A stretch of DNA of 64,000 bases. Source: Novosphingobium guangzhouense. Its GTDB lineage: Bacteria; Pseudomonadota; Alphaproteobacteria; Sphingomonadales; Sphingomonadaceae. The position numbers and the translations under genes were made by a program. This document shows, in pieces, positions 44,627 to 53,577 of the stretch. The notes below the pieces were generated by a model that saw only the letters and a list, made by a program, of their open reading frames with translations, ran no database searches and was not told the origin of the DNA. Positions within the stretch are counted from its first letter, which is position 1. Each line of letters starts with the position of its first letter. The stretch lies in the NCBI RefSeq assembly GCF_002896965.1, contig NZ_LYMM01000021.1:1-64000 (forward strand). The letters are read 5' to 3'.

Positions 44627-44971
44627 TCAGAGAATCTGGTGAACCGTGTCCTGCGGGCGACAAAGGCGCGCACCCTTGTCGGTCTCCACCAGCGGACGTT
44701 CGATCAGGATCGGTTCGGCGGCCATCGCAGCAAGCACCGTGGCGTCGTCGGCATCGGGCAGGCCGCGCTCTTCGGCGTCGGTGCCGCGTGTGCGCAGGCC
44801 CTGCTGCGGGGTGATCCCGGCATCGCGATAGAGCTGCGCCAGCTTGTCGGCGCCGGGCGGGGTCTTGAGGTATTCGATCACCTCCACCTCGACGCCGGGT
44901 GTCTCCTCCAGGATCGCCAGGGTCTTGCGCGATGTGCCGCACTTGGGGTTGTGCCAGATGGTGGCCTTCAT
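44627..44971 (-). CDS. arsC: ArsC-family arsenate reductase (glutaredoxin type)
   Basis: The 114-residue protein reads MKATIWHNPKCGTSRKTLAI with the catalytic Cys of the ArsC thioredoxin fold at position 11, then EYLKTPP and the late RPLVETDKGARLCRP, which carries the Arg pocket. The family reduces arsenate with glutathione and glutaredoxin; the lack of arsenite export genes nearby leaves open a general role. Its ATG overlaps the stop of the 2Fe-2S protein gene (ATGA). Confidence 0.88.
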   Translation of the reverse strand: MKATIWHNPKCGTSRKTLAILEETPGVEVEVIEYLKTPPGADKLAQLYRDAGITPQQGLRTRGTDAEERGLPDADDATVLAAMAAEPILIERPLVETDKGARLCRPQDTVHQIL

Positions 44972-45501
44972 GGGGTATCTCCTTTGGGCGATAGCGCCGG
45001 AATTCTGCCGGAGCCGCCGGGGGGCGGCGCGGCGTCGATCTTCTCTTCGCGGCGGGCGACGGCGGCGGCGCGCTGGACGGCGCGCACAAGCCGGGGCTGG
45101 ACGCCGCAGCGGCACAAGTTGGGGATCGCCGCCTTCACCTCGGCCTCGCTGGGGTTGGCGTTGGCGGCCAGCAGGGCGGCGGCGCTCATGACGATGCCGG
45201 GCGTGCAGAAGCCGCACTGCACCGCCTGCTCGGCCACCATGGCCTGCTGCACCGGATGCGAACGATCGCGCGACAGCCCCTCTACCGTCGTGACGAAGCG
45301 CCCCTCGCACTCGGCCAGCGTGATCAGGCACGATCGCAGCGCGGCGCCATCGACCATGACGGTGCAGGCATGGCAATCGCCCACGCCGCAGCCGTACTTG
45401 GTGCCGGTAAGATTGGCCGCATCGCGCAGCGCCCAGAGCAGCGGGGTGCGCGGGTCCATCTCGAACTGGACGGGGCGGTCGTTGACGGTGAAGCGGGTCA
45501 T
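44968..45501 (-). CDS. Orphan xanthine-oxidase-type 2Fe-2S subunit
   Basis: The 177-residue protein is a complete small subunit: GCGVGDCHACTVMVDG with the ferredoxin cluster ligands, CGFCTPGIVMSA and LCRCG for the second cluster. It belongs with a molybdenum subunit such as IorB, yet none is adjacent; the next gene is arsC. The cofactor genes xdhC and mocA are 4 kb away, so the large subunit may lie elsewhere in the genome or have been lost. Confidence 0.87.
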   Translation of the reverse strand: MTRFTVNDRPVQFEMDPRTPLLWALRDAANLTGTKYGCGVGDCHACTVMVDGAALRSCLITLAECEGRFVTTVEGLSRDRSHPVQQAMVAEQAVQCGFCTPGIVMSAAALLAANANPSEAEVKAAIPNLCRCGVQPRLVRAVQRAAAVARREEKIDAAPPPGGSGRIPALSPKGDTP

Positions 45502-45550
45502 GGCGTCTGCCTATCGCCATGACCCGCATCGCGGCGCAACGCAAGTCCGG

Positions 45551-47584
45551 TCAATTGAGGCCCAGCCGGAACCCCGCCCACAATGTACGCGGCTGGCCGA
45601 GGTCCATCGAGCCGCCTGCATTGCGCGTCACGATCGTCTCGTCAGTCAGGTTCTCGGCGCGCAGGACCAGCGCGGCGAAGCGGGTGATCGGTACTTGCGC
45701 GTAGAGGTCCAGCGTGGTCGCGGCGGGGAGGGTGTCGACCTCAAGGTCATCCTCGTACTGCGCGCCGGTGCGGCGCACGGTGGCGGCAAGGCGCCAGCCG
45801 TCGGCGGGTGCCCAGGCCACGGTGCCGCTGCCCGCCAGCTTGGGCACTTGTGCCGGGCGCATGCCGTCGAGCGCGGCCTGTGCGGCGGTGGCCTTCACCT
45901 TGGCATCGGTCCACGACAGCGAGCCGGACAGGCTGACCTTGCCCAGCTTGAGGTCGGCGCTTGCCTCGATCCCGCGCGCGCGGATCGAGGCGACGTTCTG
46001 CCGCTCGCGCGTGGTATCGTCGATGGTGACGTTGGCGATGGCGTCCTTCAGCCTGTTGTCGAAGGCGGTGAGCGACAGGTTCAGCGCGTCGGAAGGATGA
46101 AAGTCCACGCCCGCCTCATAGCCGCGCAGGCGTTCGGGCTTGAGGGCGGCGTTGGCGTTGGTGGTGATCGGGAACACCACGAAGGGGCGGTACAGTTCAT
46201 TCAGCGTCGGCAGGCGCAGCCCGGTGTAGGCGGCGGCGCGCAGCGAGACGGCGGTGGTGGCGTTCCAGACGATGCCGCCGCGGCCGTTGGCGTTCCACCC
46301 GTCGCGGTCTGCATAGCGGGTGTCCTGCGTCACCACGCCCGCAGCGCTGGTCGAGCGGTAGTATCCGTCCGTGATAGTCCAGCGATCAAGGCGGCCGCCG
46401 GCGGTCAGCACGAACTGGCCGATGGTCCAGTCATCCTCGATGTAGAAGCCAAGGTCGGACTGCCTGCCGCCCGCCTTGCGGTATGCGGTGGCAAGGCCGG
46501 TGGTGGCGTTATAGGGCGATTCCACAAGGTTACCGCGCGAAAGCTTCACGTCGGTGCCGATGCGCAGCACGTGGTTTTCGCCAACCGGCGGGCGCAGTTC
46601 GGCCTTGCCGCCCACGGCCAGCGTGGGGGTCTTCGCCTGATCGAGCGTCTTTTTATAGCTGGTTGAGCTGATCACGATGTTCGAGAAATCCTGCGCCTGC
46701 ACGAAGCCCAGCACGTCGAACTGCCAGTCGCCCCGTCCCACGAAGCGCAAAGAGCCCTGCTGGCCCGACGAGGTCGAATCCGCGCCCTTGAAGCGCAGCG
46801 TCCGGGCATCGTCGTAGACGAGGCCGGATGCCTGAATTTCGACCGTGTCGGTCAGCGGCGCGACGGCGCGCAGCGAGCCGGACAGGCTTTCGTACTTTGC
46901 CCGCGCGGTTGCATCCACGCGCTGGTCCTTGGGAGTGGTCCAGAAGCCCTGGCCGCGATCCCACTGCACCCCCGCAACGACGAAGCCTTCGCCAAGGCGC
47001 GGCGCAAGGGTGAGCGACCCTTGCGTTTCCCCGCGATTGTTGACCAGCGCCTGCGCAGCCACCGGGCCCAGTTCGTCGGGACCGGCGCTTTCCATTTCGA
47101 TCGTGCCCGATACCGCGCCCATGCCGAACGCCCCCATGCCGCCGCCGCGCGTCACCCTGACGGCGCCAAGCCGATCGGGGGTCAGGGCGCTGAGCGGGAT
47201 GTAGCCGAAGAACGGGTTGGCCACCGGCACCCCGTCAAGCAGCACCTGCGCGCGGCTGGAGGCGTTGCCGCCCAGAGCGCGCAAGGTCACGCCCTGGTTC
47301 GAAGGGTTGGAGGCGCGGCTGTCGGACCGGCGAAACTGCTGGAACCCCGCCACGGAAGCCAGCACGTCCTCGACCCGGCCAGAAGCGCTGGAGACCAGCT
47401 TGTCACGCGCGATCGTCCGGACATCGTAGGCGGGCGTCGCCGGACCTTCGGCAAGGCCGCGTCCGGTAACGACGATGGGTTCGCGCGGGGCTGCGTCATC
47501 GTCTTCGGCCAGCGCGGGATGCGCCAGTGTGATCAGCGGCAGGGCAAGAAGGGATCGGGCGGTGCGACGGCGAATCGTTATCAT
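45551..47584 (-). CDS. TonB-dependent outer-membrane receptor
   Basis: The 677-residue protein has a signal peptide (LLALPLITLAHPALAE), a plug domain (EPIVVTGRG, then RVEDVLASVAGFQQFRRSDS and VLLDGVPVANP) and a 22-strand-type barrel ending in the aromatic-poor LWAGFRLGLN. It takes up a ligand with the Ton system; vitamin B12-type receptors (BtuB) are the closest in size, but I see no cobalamin riboswitch upstream. The ligand is unknown. Confidence 0.87.
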   Translation of the reverse strand: MITIRRRTARSLLALPLITLAHPALAEDDDAAPREPIVVTGRGLAEGPATPAYDVRTIARDKLVSSASGRVEDVLASVAGFQQFRRSDSRASNPSNQGVTLRALGGNASSRAQVLLDGVPVANPFFGYIPLSALTPDRLGAVRVTRGGGMGAFGMGAVSGTIEMESAGPDELGPVAAQALVNNRGETQGSLTLAPRLGEGFVVAGVQWDRGQGFWTTPKDQRVDATARAKYESLSGSLRAVAPLTDTVEIQASGLVYDDARTLRFKGADSTSSGQQGSLRFVGRGDWQFDVLGFVQAQDFSNIVISSTSYKKTLDQAKTPTLAVGGKAELRPPVGENHVLRIGTDVKLSRGNLVESPYNATTGLATAYRKAGGRQSDLGFYIEDDWTIGQFVLTAGGRLDRWTITDGYYRSTSAAGVVTQDTRYADRDGWNANGRGGIVWNATTAVSLRAAAYTGLRLPTLNELYRPFVVFPITTNANAALKPERLRGYEAGVDFHPSDALNLSLTAFDNRLKDAIANVTIDDTTRERQNVASIRARGIEASADLKLGKVSLSGSLSWTDAKVKATAAQAALDGMRPAQVPKLAGSGTVAWAPADGWRLAATVRRTGAQYEDDLEVDTLPAATTLDLYAQVPITRFAALVLRAENLTDETIVTRNAGGSMDLGQPRTLWAGFRLGLN

Positions 47585-47650
47585 TGTTTTCCAGCTTCAA
47601 GGCATCGTTCTCCGCCCCGAAATGTCCAGCAAGGCGTCGGGACTGGCAAG

Positions 47651-47693
47651 ACGGGCAAGGGGCGGGCAAGGGGCGGGCAAGGGGCGGGCAAGA
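47651..47693. repeat. Short tandem repeat upstream of the TonB receptor gene
   Basis: An 11-base unit (GGCGGGCAAGG) is repeated nearly four times head to tail in the leader of the receptor gene. Slippage could change the spacing in this leader. Confidence 0.8.
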
Positions 47694-47725
47694 GGCGCGC
47701 AACCCCGAGGGATGGCACGGCTGCC

Positions 47726-47754
47726 CTTTCCCCCAGAGTGCTCGGGGAAAGGCG
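47726..47754 (-). terminator. Hairpin after the fumarylacetoacetase-fold gene
   Basis: CCTTTCCCC and GGGGAAAGG form a perfect 9-bp stem three bases after the stop of the gene at 47757. No T run follows on the minus strand, so it is a weak terminator at best. Confidence 0.45.
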
Positions 47755-47756
47755 CG

Positions 47757-48449
47757 TTATTCGGCGGTGCCGATTTCCAGCTTCAGCGCGGTCAGCCCTT
47801 CGACCGTGCCTTCCAGCACGTCGCCTGCTGCAACCGGGCCAACGCCTGCGGGCGTGCCGGTGTAGATCAGGTCGCCGGGGGCAAGGTGGTAGAGGCGCGA
47901 AAGATCGGCGATCAGTTCGGGGATCGACCAGATCATGTCCAAAAGCACGCCGTCCTGCTTCACCGCGCCGTTCTGCGCCAGTGTGATGCGCTGTTCGCCG
48001 GGCGCAAAGGCAGCGGCGGGGGTGATCGGGGCGATCACGGCGCCGTTTTCAAAGTCCTTGCCGGTGTCCCAGGGATAGCCCTTGGCCTTGGATGCGTTCT
48101 GCAGGTCGCGACGGGTCATGTCGAGGCCGCAGGCATAGCCGTAGACCACGCCCATCGCCGCTTCGGGAGCGATACGGAACGCGGGCGCGCCGATGGCGAC
48201 GACCAGTTCCATCTCGTAATGGCAGTTTTCGGTGCCCGGCGGATAGGGGATCGTACCGCCATCAAGGCAGAGGGCCGCAGGGGCCTTGTTGAACCAGATC
48301 GGCGCTTCACGGTCCACCGCGTTGCCCAGTTCCAGCGCGTGAGCGGCGTAATTGCGCCCGACACAGAAGATGCGGCGCACCGGATAGGCGCCCTCTTCGC
48401 CGACGACGGGCACGGCGGGGGCGGCGGGAAGGTCGAAAAGCAGGGTCAC
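47757..48449 (-). CDS. Fumarylacetoacetate hydrolase family protein
   Basis: The 230-residue protein has the FAH fold motifs: IFCVGRNYAAHALELG, the metal site Glu pair in ENCHYEMELVV and Asp in GYACGLDMTRRDLQ, and DLIYTGTPAGVGPV. The family hydrolyses or decarboxylates acylpyruvates in aromatic breakdown. Start GTG 48449 has AAAGGAG upstream; a much longer frame extends to 49016 but overlaps yqgE on the other strand. It is a stand-alone gene. Confidence 0.88.
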   Translation of the reverse strand: MTLLFDLPAAPAVPVVGEEGAYPVRRIFCVGRNYAAHALELGNAVDREAPIWFNKAPAALCLDGGTIPYPPGTENCHYEMELVVAIGAPAFRIAPEAAMGVVYGYACGLDMTRRDLQNASKAKGYPWDTGKDFENGAVIAPITPAAAFAPGEQRITLAQNGAVKQDGVLLDMIWSIPELIADLSRLYHLAPGDLIYTGTPAGVGPVAAGDVLEGTVEGLTALKLEIGTAE

Positions 48450-48560
48450 GGGGCTGGGTTCTCCTTTGTGGCAAGCGGCATAGGCCGCCCGGTCGCACAG
48501 GGAAAGCGCTCTCTCGGATAGGGGGCTTGTGGTCGGCGCAAGCGCGCATAGATTGGCGGC

Positions 48561-49121
48561 GTGACGAGCGAACAGTATCTTTCGGGCCGCATCCTGCTGG
48601 CGATGCCGGGCATGTTCGATCCGCGCTTCGAGCGTTCGGTGAACGTGATGTGCGTGCATGATGAAAACGGCGCGCTGGGCGTGGGCATCGGCCACGTGCG
48701 CGAAGGCGTGCGCTTCCATGACGTGCTGGAGGAGCTGGGGCTTGACCCCGGCGTTTCGCCCAATCGCGAAATCATGCACGGTGGCCCGGTGGAGCCGGGG
48801 CGCGGCTTCATCCTCCATTCCACCGACTGGGGTGGCAGCGACACTATCGCAGTGGCGCCGCTTTGCGCCCTCTCCGCCTCGATGGACGTCCTGCGCGCGA
48901 TTGCGGCGGGGCAGGGGCCGTCGCAGTGGCTGATGGCGCTGGGCTATGCCGGATGGGGCGCGGGCCAGCTTGAGGGCGAGATGCGCCATCACGGCTGGTA
49001 TGCGGCCGAAGGGCACCGCGAAGTGCTGTTCGCCACGCCGCCGGAAGGGCGCTGGTCGGCCACATGGCGGGCCGAAGGGATCGATCCGGCGCTGCTTTCC
49101 AACGAGACGGGGCGGGCTTAG
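48561..49121 (+). CDS. yqgE: YqgE/AlgH family protein
   Basis: The 186-residue protein matches YqgE/AlgH: LSGRILLAMPGMFDPRFERS, the HGGPVEPGRGFILH box, and GYAGWGAGQLEGEM. The family is widespread and of uncertain function, with links to alginate regulation in Pseudomonas. It is divergent from the FAH gene, and the shared gap should hold both promoters. Confidence 0.92.
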   Translation: MTSEQYLSGRILLAMPGMFDPRFERSVNVMCVHDENGALGVGIGHVREGVRFHDVLEELGLDPGVSPNREIMHGGPVEPGRGFILHSTDWGGSDTIAVAPLCALSASMDVLRAIAAGQGPSQWLMALGYAGWGAGQLEGEMRHHGWYAAEGHREVLFATPPEGRWSATWRAEGIDPALLSNETGRA

Positions 49122-49127
49122 GCGCCT

Positions 49128-49685
49128 TCAAGATCCGGTGGCAAGATCCTCCGGCCGGTCCACGTCGAAGTGGATCGCGGGGGAAGGAACGTCGACCAAG
49201 GCCACGTCGCTTCGGCTGCGCAGCAGGCGGCCCGCGCCTGCGTCGCCGGTCAGCGCGGCGATGGCCGGGAAGGCGGCGGCAGAGAGCAGTACGGGGTGGC
49301 CGGGCCGGCCGCCATGGCAGGGCATCGCGGCATAGCCATCGCCGATCGCGGCAAAGAGCATCGGCGCCACTTCTGCGGGAATGCGCGGCATGTCGCCCAG
49401 GAACACGAAGGCGGCTTCGGCCTGTCCTGCCGCTGCGATGCCTGCCCTGAGCGTGGTCGACAGGGCATCGCTTTCCAGCCGCAGCGCCTCCACCGCAGGC
49501 GCGCCGGGCCATTCGCCCATGTCGAGGTCGGGGCGGGTGACCACGATCACCCGGTCGACCGGCGCTGCCCGCGCGGCGCGGATCGCGTGATGAAGCAGCG
49601 GCGCACCGTCCAGCGGGGCGCTAAGCTTGTCGCTGCCGAAGCGGGTCGCGCGGCCGGCGGCCAGCACCAGCGCGACGGCGTTCAC
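49128..49685 (-). CDS. mocA: Molybdenum cofactor nucleotidyltransferase (MocA/MobA-like)
   Basis: The 185-residue protein opens with VALVLAAGRATRFGSDKL and has FVFLGDMPRIP and GGRPGHPVLLS, as in MocA, which makes the cytosine dinucleotide form of the molybdenum cofactor for xanthine-oxidase-family enzymes. Its GTG overlaps the stop of xdhC (GTGA), which supports this over a general NTP transferase. It would serve PaoABC and the orphan 2Fe-2S protein's complex. Confidence 0.82.
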   Translation of the reverse strand: MNAVALVLAAGRATRFGSDKLSAPLDGAPLLHHAIRAARAAPVDRVIVVTRPDLDMGEWPGAPAVEALRLESDALSTTLRAGIAAAGQAEAAFVFLGDMPRIPAEVAPMLFAAIGDGYAAMPCHGGRPGHPVLLSAAAFPAIAALTGDAGAGRLLRSRSDVALVDVPSPAIHFDVDRPEDLATGS

Positions 49686-50698
49686 GCCCGCTCCCGCGCA
49701 GGGTTCAGCGCCTGCATGATCTCGGCAATGATGCCGGTGGCGACTTCCCACGGTGATTTGCCAAGGCCGGGAACGCCGGGGGACAGTTGCAACCGCGCCA
49801 GTTCGTCTGCCGTGGCGCCCGCCGCTTCCAGCGCGCCAAGGCGCTGGGCGGCGCGCGATTTCGCGCCGATCATGCCGACATAGCCCGCCCCGCCGCGCAG
49901 CGCGGCAAGACAGCCGCCAAGGTCATGGTGATCCTCGTGGGTGGCGCCCAGATAAGCGGTCCAGCGATCGACCTTGAGATGGGCCAGCGCCTGTGCCGGC
50001 TCCTCTCGCAAGTAGCGCGATACCGGGAAGGGCGGCGGTGCGTGGGGGCCGCCGGGACGCAGCAGGATCGTCTCGAACTGCGCCATCGCGCCCAGTCTGG
50101 CGGCGGCCAGCGCGCCGGGATCGCCGCCAGACACGATCAGGCGGCGCGGCGGATCGTAGCGGCGGGCGATGCGCAGCGGCTCTTCGCACAGGTCCATCAG
50201 CGGCCCTTCGGCCTCGGCCACGTGCTGCGTCTTCCCGTCACTGGTCCAGATGCAGGTGCGGCGCTGTGCGGCGTTGTCCAGCAGCGCCATGGCGGCGGGG
50301 GCATCGGGCGCGATCCGTTCCAGCAGGACATGCAGGGCGCCGCCGCAGCGCAGGCGTAGATCGATCCACGGGCTGCCCATGCCATAATGCAGGCGCCGGG
50401 GCGCTCCATCGACAAGCACTTGCGCCGCATGATTGGCGACGTCGCCCTCGATGCAGTCGCCCGAAAAGTAGCCGCTTGCCGCGATCTGCCCGTCGGCGCC
50501 GGGGGTGAACAGCATCTGCGCGCCGGGCCCGCGCGGGGCGCTTCCCGCAACCTTGTAGAGCGTTGCCAGCGCCGCCGGACGCCCCGCCTCAAGCGCTGCG
50601 CGCAGCGCCGGTCGCACGTCGTCCACCCAGCCGAATTCGGGCCAGTCCGCATCCTCGATCATGCCGCCGAGCACCGGGTCTGCGGCTTCGGTCGTCAT
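49682..50698 (-). CDS. xdhC: XdhC family molybdenum enzyme maturation factor
   Basis: XdhC-type proteins bind and sulfurate molybdopterin and insert it into xanthine-oxidase-family enzymes. The 338-residue protein has LATLYKVAGSAPRGPGAQML, FSGDCIEGDV and RLRCGGALHVLLE in the N-terminal domain, and a Rossmann-like C-terminal domain with LIVSGGDPGALAAAR and YVGMIGAKSRAAQR. Its ATG shares a base with the TGA of the tetR gene. It lies in the tetR-xdhC-mocA operon. Confidence 0.9.
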   Translation of the reverse strand: MTTEAADPVLGGMIEDADWPEFGWVDDVRPALRAALEAGRPAALATLYKVAGSAPRGPGAQMLFTPGADGQIAASGYFSGDCIEGDVANHAAQVLVDGAPRRLHYGMGSPWIDLRLRCGGALHVLLERIAPDAPAAMALLDNAAQRRTCIWTSDGKTQHVAEAEGPLMDLCEEPLRIARRYDPPRRLIVSGGDPGALAAARLGAMAQFETILLRPGGPHAPPPFPVSRYLREEPAQALAHLKVDRWTAYLGATHEDHHDLGGCLAALRGGAGYVGMIGAKSRAAQRLGALEAAGATADELARLQLSPGVPGLGKSPWEVATGIIAEIMQALNPARERA

Positions 50699-51324
50699 CA
50701 CGCCGTCTCCGCAGGGATCTCCGCTAAAGTCTCCAGCGTGTCGCCCACAAGCGGCGCGATGACCAGCCGGTGCAGGATCGTTGCCACCTCTTCCGGGCTG
50801 CGGGCAGAGGCAGGCTCTGTCCCCTGCGACAGCCACCATGCAAGAATGTCGATGGTGGCGCCCGTGCCGTGGATGGTGCCAAGGTCCGAGGGAAGCCAGG
50901 GGTGACGGGATTCCGTGTTGGCGGCCAGCGCGAGCGCCTGACGGATGAATTCCTCGCGCACGATGCCGGCCGCGCCGCCGGTCAGCAGCGCGGCCCACAG
51001 CATCGCGTGTTCGTGCACGTGACGGCAGACTTCAAGCGTCGATTCGAAGCTGTTGGCGGCGTAGAGGATCGGGATCGTGCGGCCCAGCAGATCCTCGATC
51101 TCGTGCGCGGCGACATCGGCCAGCAGCGCTTCCTTGGTCGGGTAATGCCGGAAGAACGTGGCGTAGCCGGTTCCCGCCCGCGCGCTGATCTCGCGGATGG
51201 TCAGCTGGTCGAACGGCTTTTGTTCAAGCAGCGACAGCAGCGCCGAAGTCAGCGCCTGTCGCGAACGTACTTGCCGGGCATCGGTAGGGGCCTCTCGCTT
51301 GAGGCCGGTCAGGCTGGTGTCCAT
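50698..51324 (-). CDS. TetR/AcrR family regulator
   Basis: The 208-residue protein has the N-terminal TetR helix-turn-helix: RQALTSALLSLLEQKPFDQL, TIREISARAGTGYATFFRHY and PTKEALLADVA. The C-terminal domain would bind an effector. As first gene of the operon with xdhC and mocA, it probably controls it, perhaps in response to a substrate of the molybdenum enzyme; the effector is unknown. Confidence 0.9.
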   Translation of the reverse strand: MDTSLTGLKREAPTDARQVRSRQALTSALLSLLEQKPFDQLTIREISARAGTGYATFFRHYPTKEALLADVAAHEIEDLLGRTIPILYAANSFESTLEVCRHVHEHAMLWAALLTGGAAGIVREEFIRQALALAANTESRHPWLPSDLGTIHGTGATIDILAWWLSQGTEPASARSPEEVATILHRLVIAPLVGDTLETLAEIPAETA

Positions 51325-51401
51325 GATACGATGCGTATCATTGCGACGCAGGCGTGTCTAACCGCTGAGGCCCTGAGCAGCCTGCAACGCAGCGTTGAGG
51401 G

Positions 51402-52130
51402 TTATCCTTCGCCGATGCGATCCGCGAACAGCAGGCGTCCGCCGGACAAGTGCCAGAGCGCTTCGTTGAAATTGGCATCGCTCATCGCGAAGCAGCCTTC
51501 GCTGCGGCCCAGCTTGCCCCACTTGTCGATCATGTTCTGCGCGACGTACCATGCCGGATGCATCACGATCGCACGGGGCAGGGCCATCGAATTGTCGTTG
51601 TCCAGCCCGACAAGGCGGATCGAGGTGCCGTACTTGCCCTTGTACCACTCCGCCGTGAGGTAGGCCCCGCGTGAGGTGGCCTCGGAGCCGGGCACGTTGG
51701 AGAAGCTTTGCAGCCAGCCGCTGTGCGCCGGATCAGAACCGCGCCCGTGAGCGACGAGGAACGAGCGCAGCGTGCCGTTTTCAAGGTTGGCGAAGTGAAG
51801 CCGGGGCTTCCACGAAGGCTGGTCGAAATCGACGATGCCGACCACGTCGGCGCGCCACAGGTGATTGCGCACGCGGGCCGCCTGCTTCGAGGCGACGGCC
51901 ATCACCCGCCGTTCGTACAGCGTAAGGCCCGTGGGCGCGGCCGGAACCGAGGTCAGGCTGTTCTGGAAGGAACCCGCAAGCGGCGCAACGCCTTCACCGG
52001 GAACGATACCGGGCAGGAGGGCATCGGGGGGCACGCCTTCGGAAGCGAATACCCGTGTTGGCAAGGCCAGACCGATACCGGCGGCAAGGCCACCCTTGAT
52101 AATTTTCCGTCGACTATGTGCGCGATCCAT
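51402..52130 (-). CDS. Murein L,D-transpeptidase catalytic domain family protein
   Basis: The 242-residue protein has a Tat-like signal (SRRKIIKGGLAAGIGLALPT) and an L,D-transpeptidase-related domain: HFANLENGTLRSFLVAHG near the middle, MALPRAIVMHPAWYVA and the active-site-like GRSEGCFAMSD with His, Ser and Cys. It would act on peptidoglycan in the periplasm. I chose ATG 52130 over an earlier start at 52175. Confidence 0.82.
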   Translation of the reverse strand: MDRAHSRRKIIKGGLAAGIGLALPTRVFASEGVPPDALLPGIVPGEGVAPLAGSFQNSLTSVPAAPTGLTLYERRVMAVASKQAARVRNHLWRADVVGIVDFDQPSWKPRLHFANLENGTLRSFLVAHGRGSDPAHSGWLQSFSNVPGSEATSRGAYLTAEWYKGKYGTSIRLVGLDNDNSMALPRAIVMHPAWYVAQNMIDKWGKLGRSEGCFAMSDANFNEALWHLSGGRLLFADRIGEG

Positions 52131-52271
52131 GGTGGCGGTAATACCACGATCGGTCCCGGTGATCCACCGTCCCATCGCGAAGGACGGACGGCGGCGGAGC
52201 GTTCCGGCGCAAAAAACGTTCAGTCGGGCCGCAGCTTGCGCGCGTCCCGACCGGAAACGTCAGGCAAGGCT

Positions 52272-53516
52272 TCAGGCGACCACCTTCAGCGTCTTGCGCT
52301 GGTGCTGGGCAATCCAGTCTTCCAGCACCGGCGCGATTCGCGTGCGCCACTTGCTGCCGTTGAAGATGCCGTAATGGCCCACTTCGGCGGCGAGGAAATA
52401 CTTCTTGCGCTTTTCGGGCAGGTGGCTGGCAAGGTGCAGCGCGGCGCGGGTCTGGCCGATGCCCGAGATATCGTCTTTCTCGCCCTCGATCGCCAGCAGC
52501 GCGGTGTCGCGGATGCCCGAAAGGTCGATCCGTTCGCCGCGATGGACGAATTCGCCCTTGGGCAGCGAGTGCTTCTGGAACACGTGCTCCACGGTCTGGA
52601 GGTAGAAATCGGCGGTCATGTCGCAGACGGCGCGGTATTCGTCATAGAATGCCTTGGTCGCCGCCGCGCTGTCTCCGTCGCCCTCGACCATGTGCTTGAA
52701 CATGCCGTAATGGCTCATCATGTGGCTGCCCAGGTTCATCGCCATGAACCCGGCCAACTGCAGGAAGCCCGGATAGACACGCCGTCCGCCGCCCGGATAC
52801 GTCATCGGCACGGTGGCGATGACGTTCTGTTCGAACCATGCCAGCGGCTGCTGCATCGCCACGTCGTTGACGCTGGTGGGCGCTTCGCGCGTGTCGATCG
52901 GGCCGCCCATCATGGTAAGAGTGGCGGGGCGGCAGGGGTGCTCCTTTGCGCCCATGATCGCGGTTGCGGCATAGGCCGGGACTGAAGGCTGGCACACGGC
53001 GAGGACGTGCGTGCCCGGCCCGATGTGCTCAAGGAACGAAACCACGTAGTCGATGTAATCGTCCAGATCGAAGCGGCCCGCGCTCATCGGCACCAGCTTC
53101 GCGTCGGCCCAGTCGGTGATGTAGACCTGCGCACTTTCGGCCATGCGCGCCACCGTGCCGCGCAAAAGCGTGGCGTAGTGTCCGCTCATCGGAGCCACGA
53201 TCAGCAGCTTGGGCGCATCCGGGGCAAGTCCGGGGTGATCGAATCGCAGCAGGTTGCCGAAGGGCTTGTGCAGCACGATCGATTCGGTGATCGGCTGGAC
53301 CTTGCCGTCGACGGTCACCGTCTCGATGTCGAAAGCGGGCTTTCCGCGCGGTGAAGCGGCGTGGGCGAAGACGTCCAGCGCCGATGCCATGATCGGGCCA
53401 AGGCCCGAATAACCGAATGGAAGCGAGGGGTTGGTCAGCAGTTCGGCGCCGACCGAAGCCCATGCGGCGGCGCTGCTCATCATGGCGCGCTGCAATTCGT
53501 AGGCATTGTAGAGCAA
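52272..53516 (-). CDS. phaZ: Intracellular polyhydroxyalkanoate depolymerase
   Basis: PhaZ breaks down stored polyester. The 414-residue protein has the intracellular depolymerase plan: N-terminal MLYNAYELQRAMMS, ITDWADAKLVPMSAGRFDLD, HVLAVCQPSVPAYAA with the catalytic Cys of the lipase-like box, and a C-terminal AEVGHYGIFNGSKWR with the His. It opens away from the ABC transporter gene; its promoter region carries the same 14-base element as that of the phasin. Confidence 0.9.
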   Translation of the reverse strand: MLYNAYELQRAMMSSAAAWASVGAELLTNPSLPFGYSGLGPIMASALDVFAHAASPRGKPAFDIETVTVDGKVQPITESIVLHKPFGNLLRFDHPGLAPDAPKLLIVAPMSGHYATLLRGTVARMAESAQVYITDWADAKLVPMSAGRFDLDDYIDYVVSFLEHIGPGTHVLAVCQPSVPAYAATAIMGAKEHPCRPATLTMMGGPIDTREAPTSVNDVAMQQPLAWFEQNVIATVPMTYPGGGRRVYPGFLQLAGFMAMNLGSHMMSHYGMFKHMVEGDGDSAAATKAFYDEYRAVCDMTADFYLQTVEHVFQKHSLPKGEFVHRGERIDLSGIRDTALLAIEGEKDDISGIGQTRAALHLASHLPEKRKKYFLAAEVGHYGIFNGSKWRTRIAPVLEDWIAQHQRKTLKVVA

Positions 53517-53577
53517 GTCGATTCTCCTGACCGTTTCGGGGGCGGACTCGGCCTTTGTACAGGGTTCTTATGGCATG

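Noticed and set aside
44537..46666. A 709-codon plus-strand frame across arsC, the 2Fe-2S gene and the TonB receptor
   Set aside because: It runs through three well-supported minus-strand genes and shows no protein family features.
47585..47756. Cobalamin riboswitch upstream of the TonB receptor
   Set aside because: The receptor size suggested BtuB, but I found neither the conserved core sequence nor the expected stems; the gap is filled by a tandem repeat and a simple hairpin.
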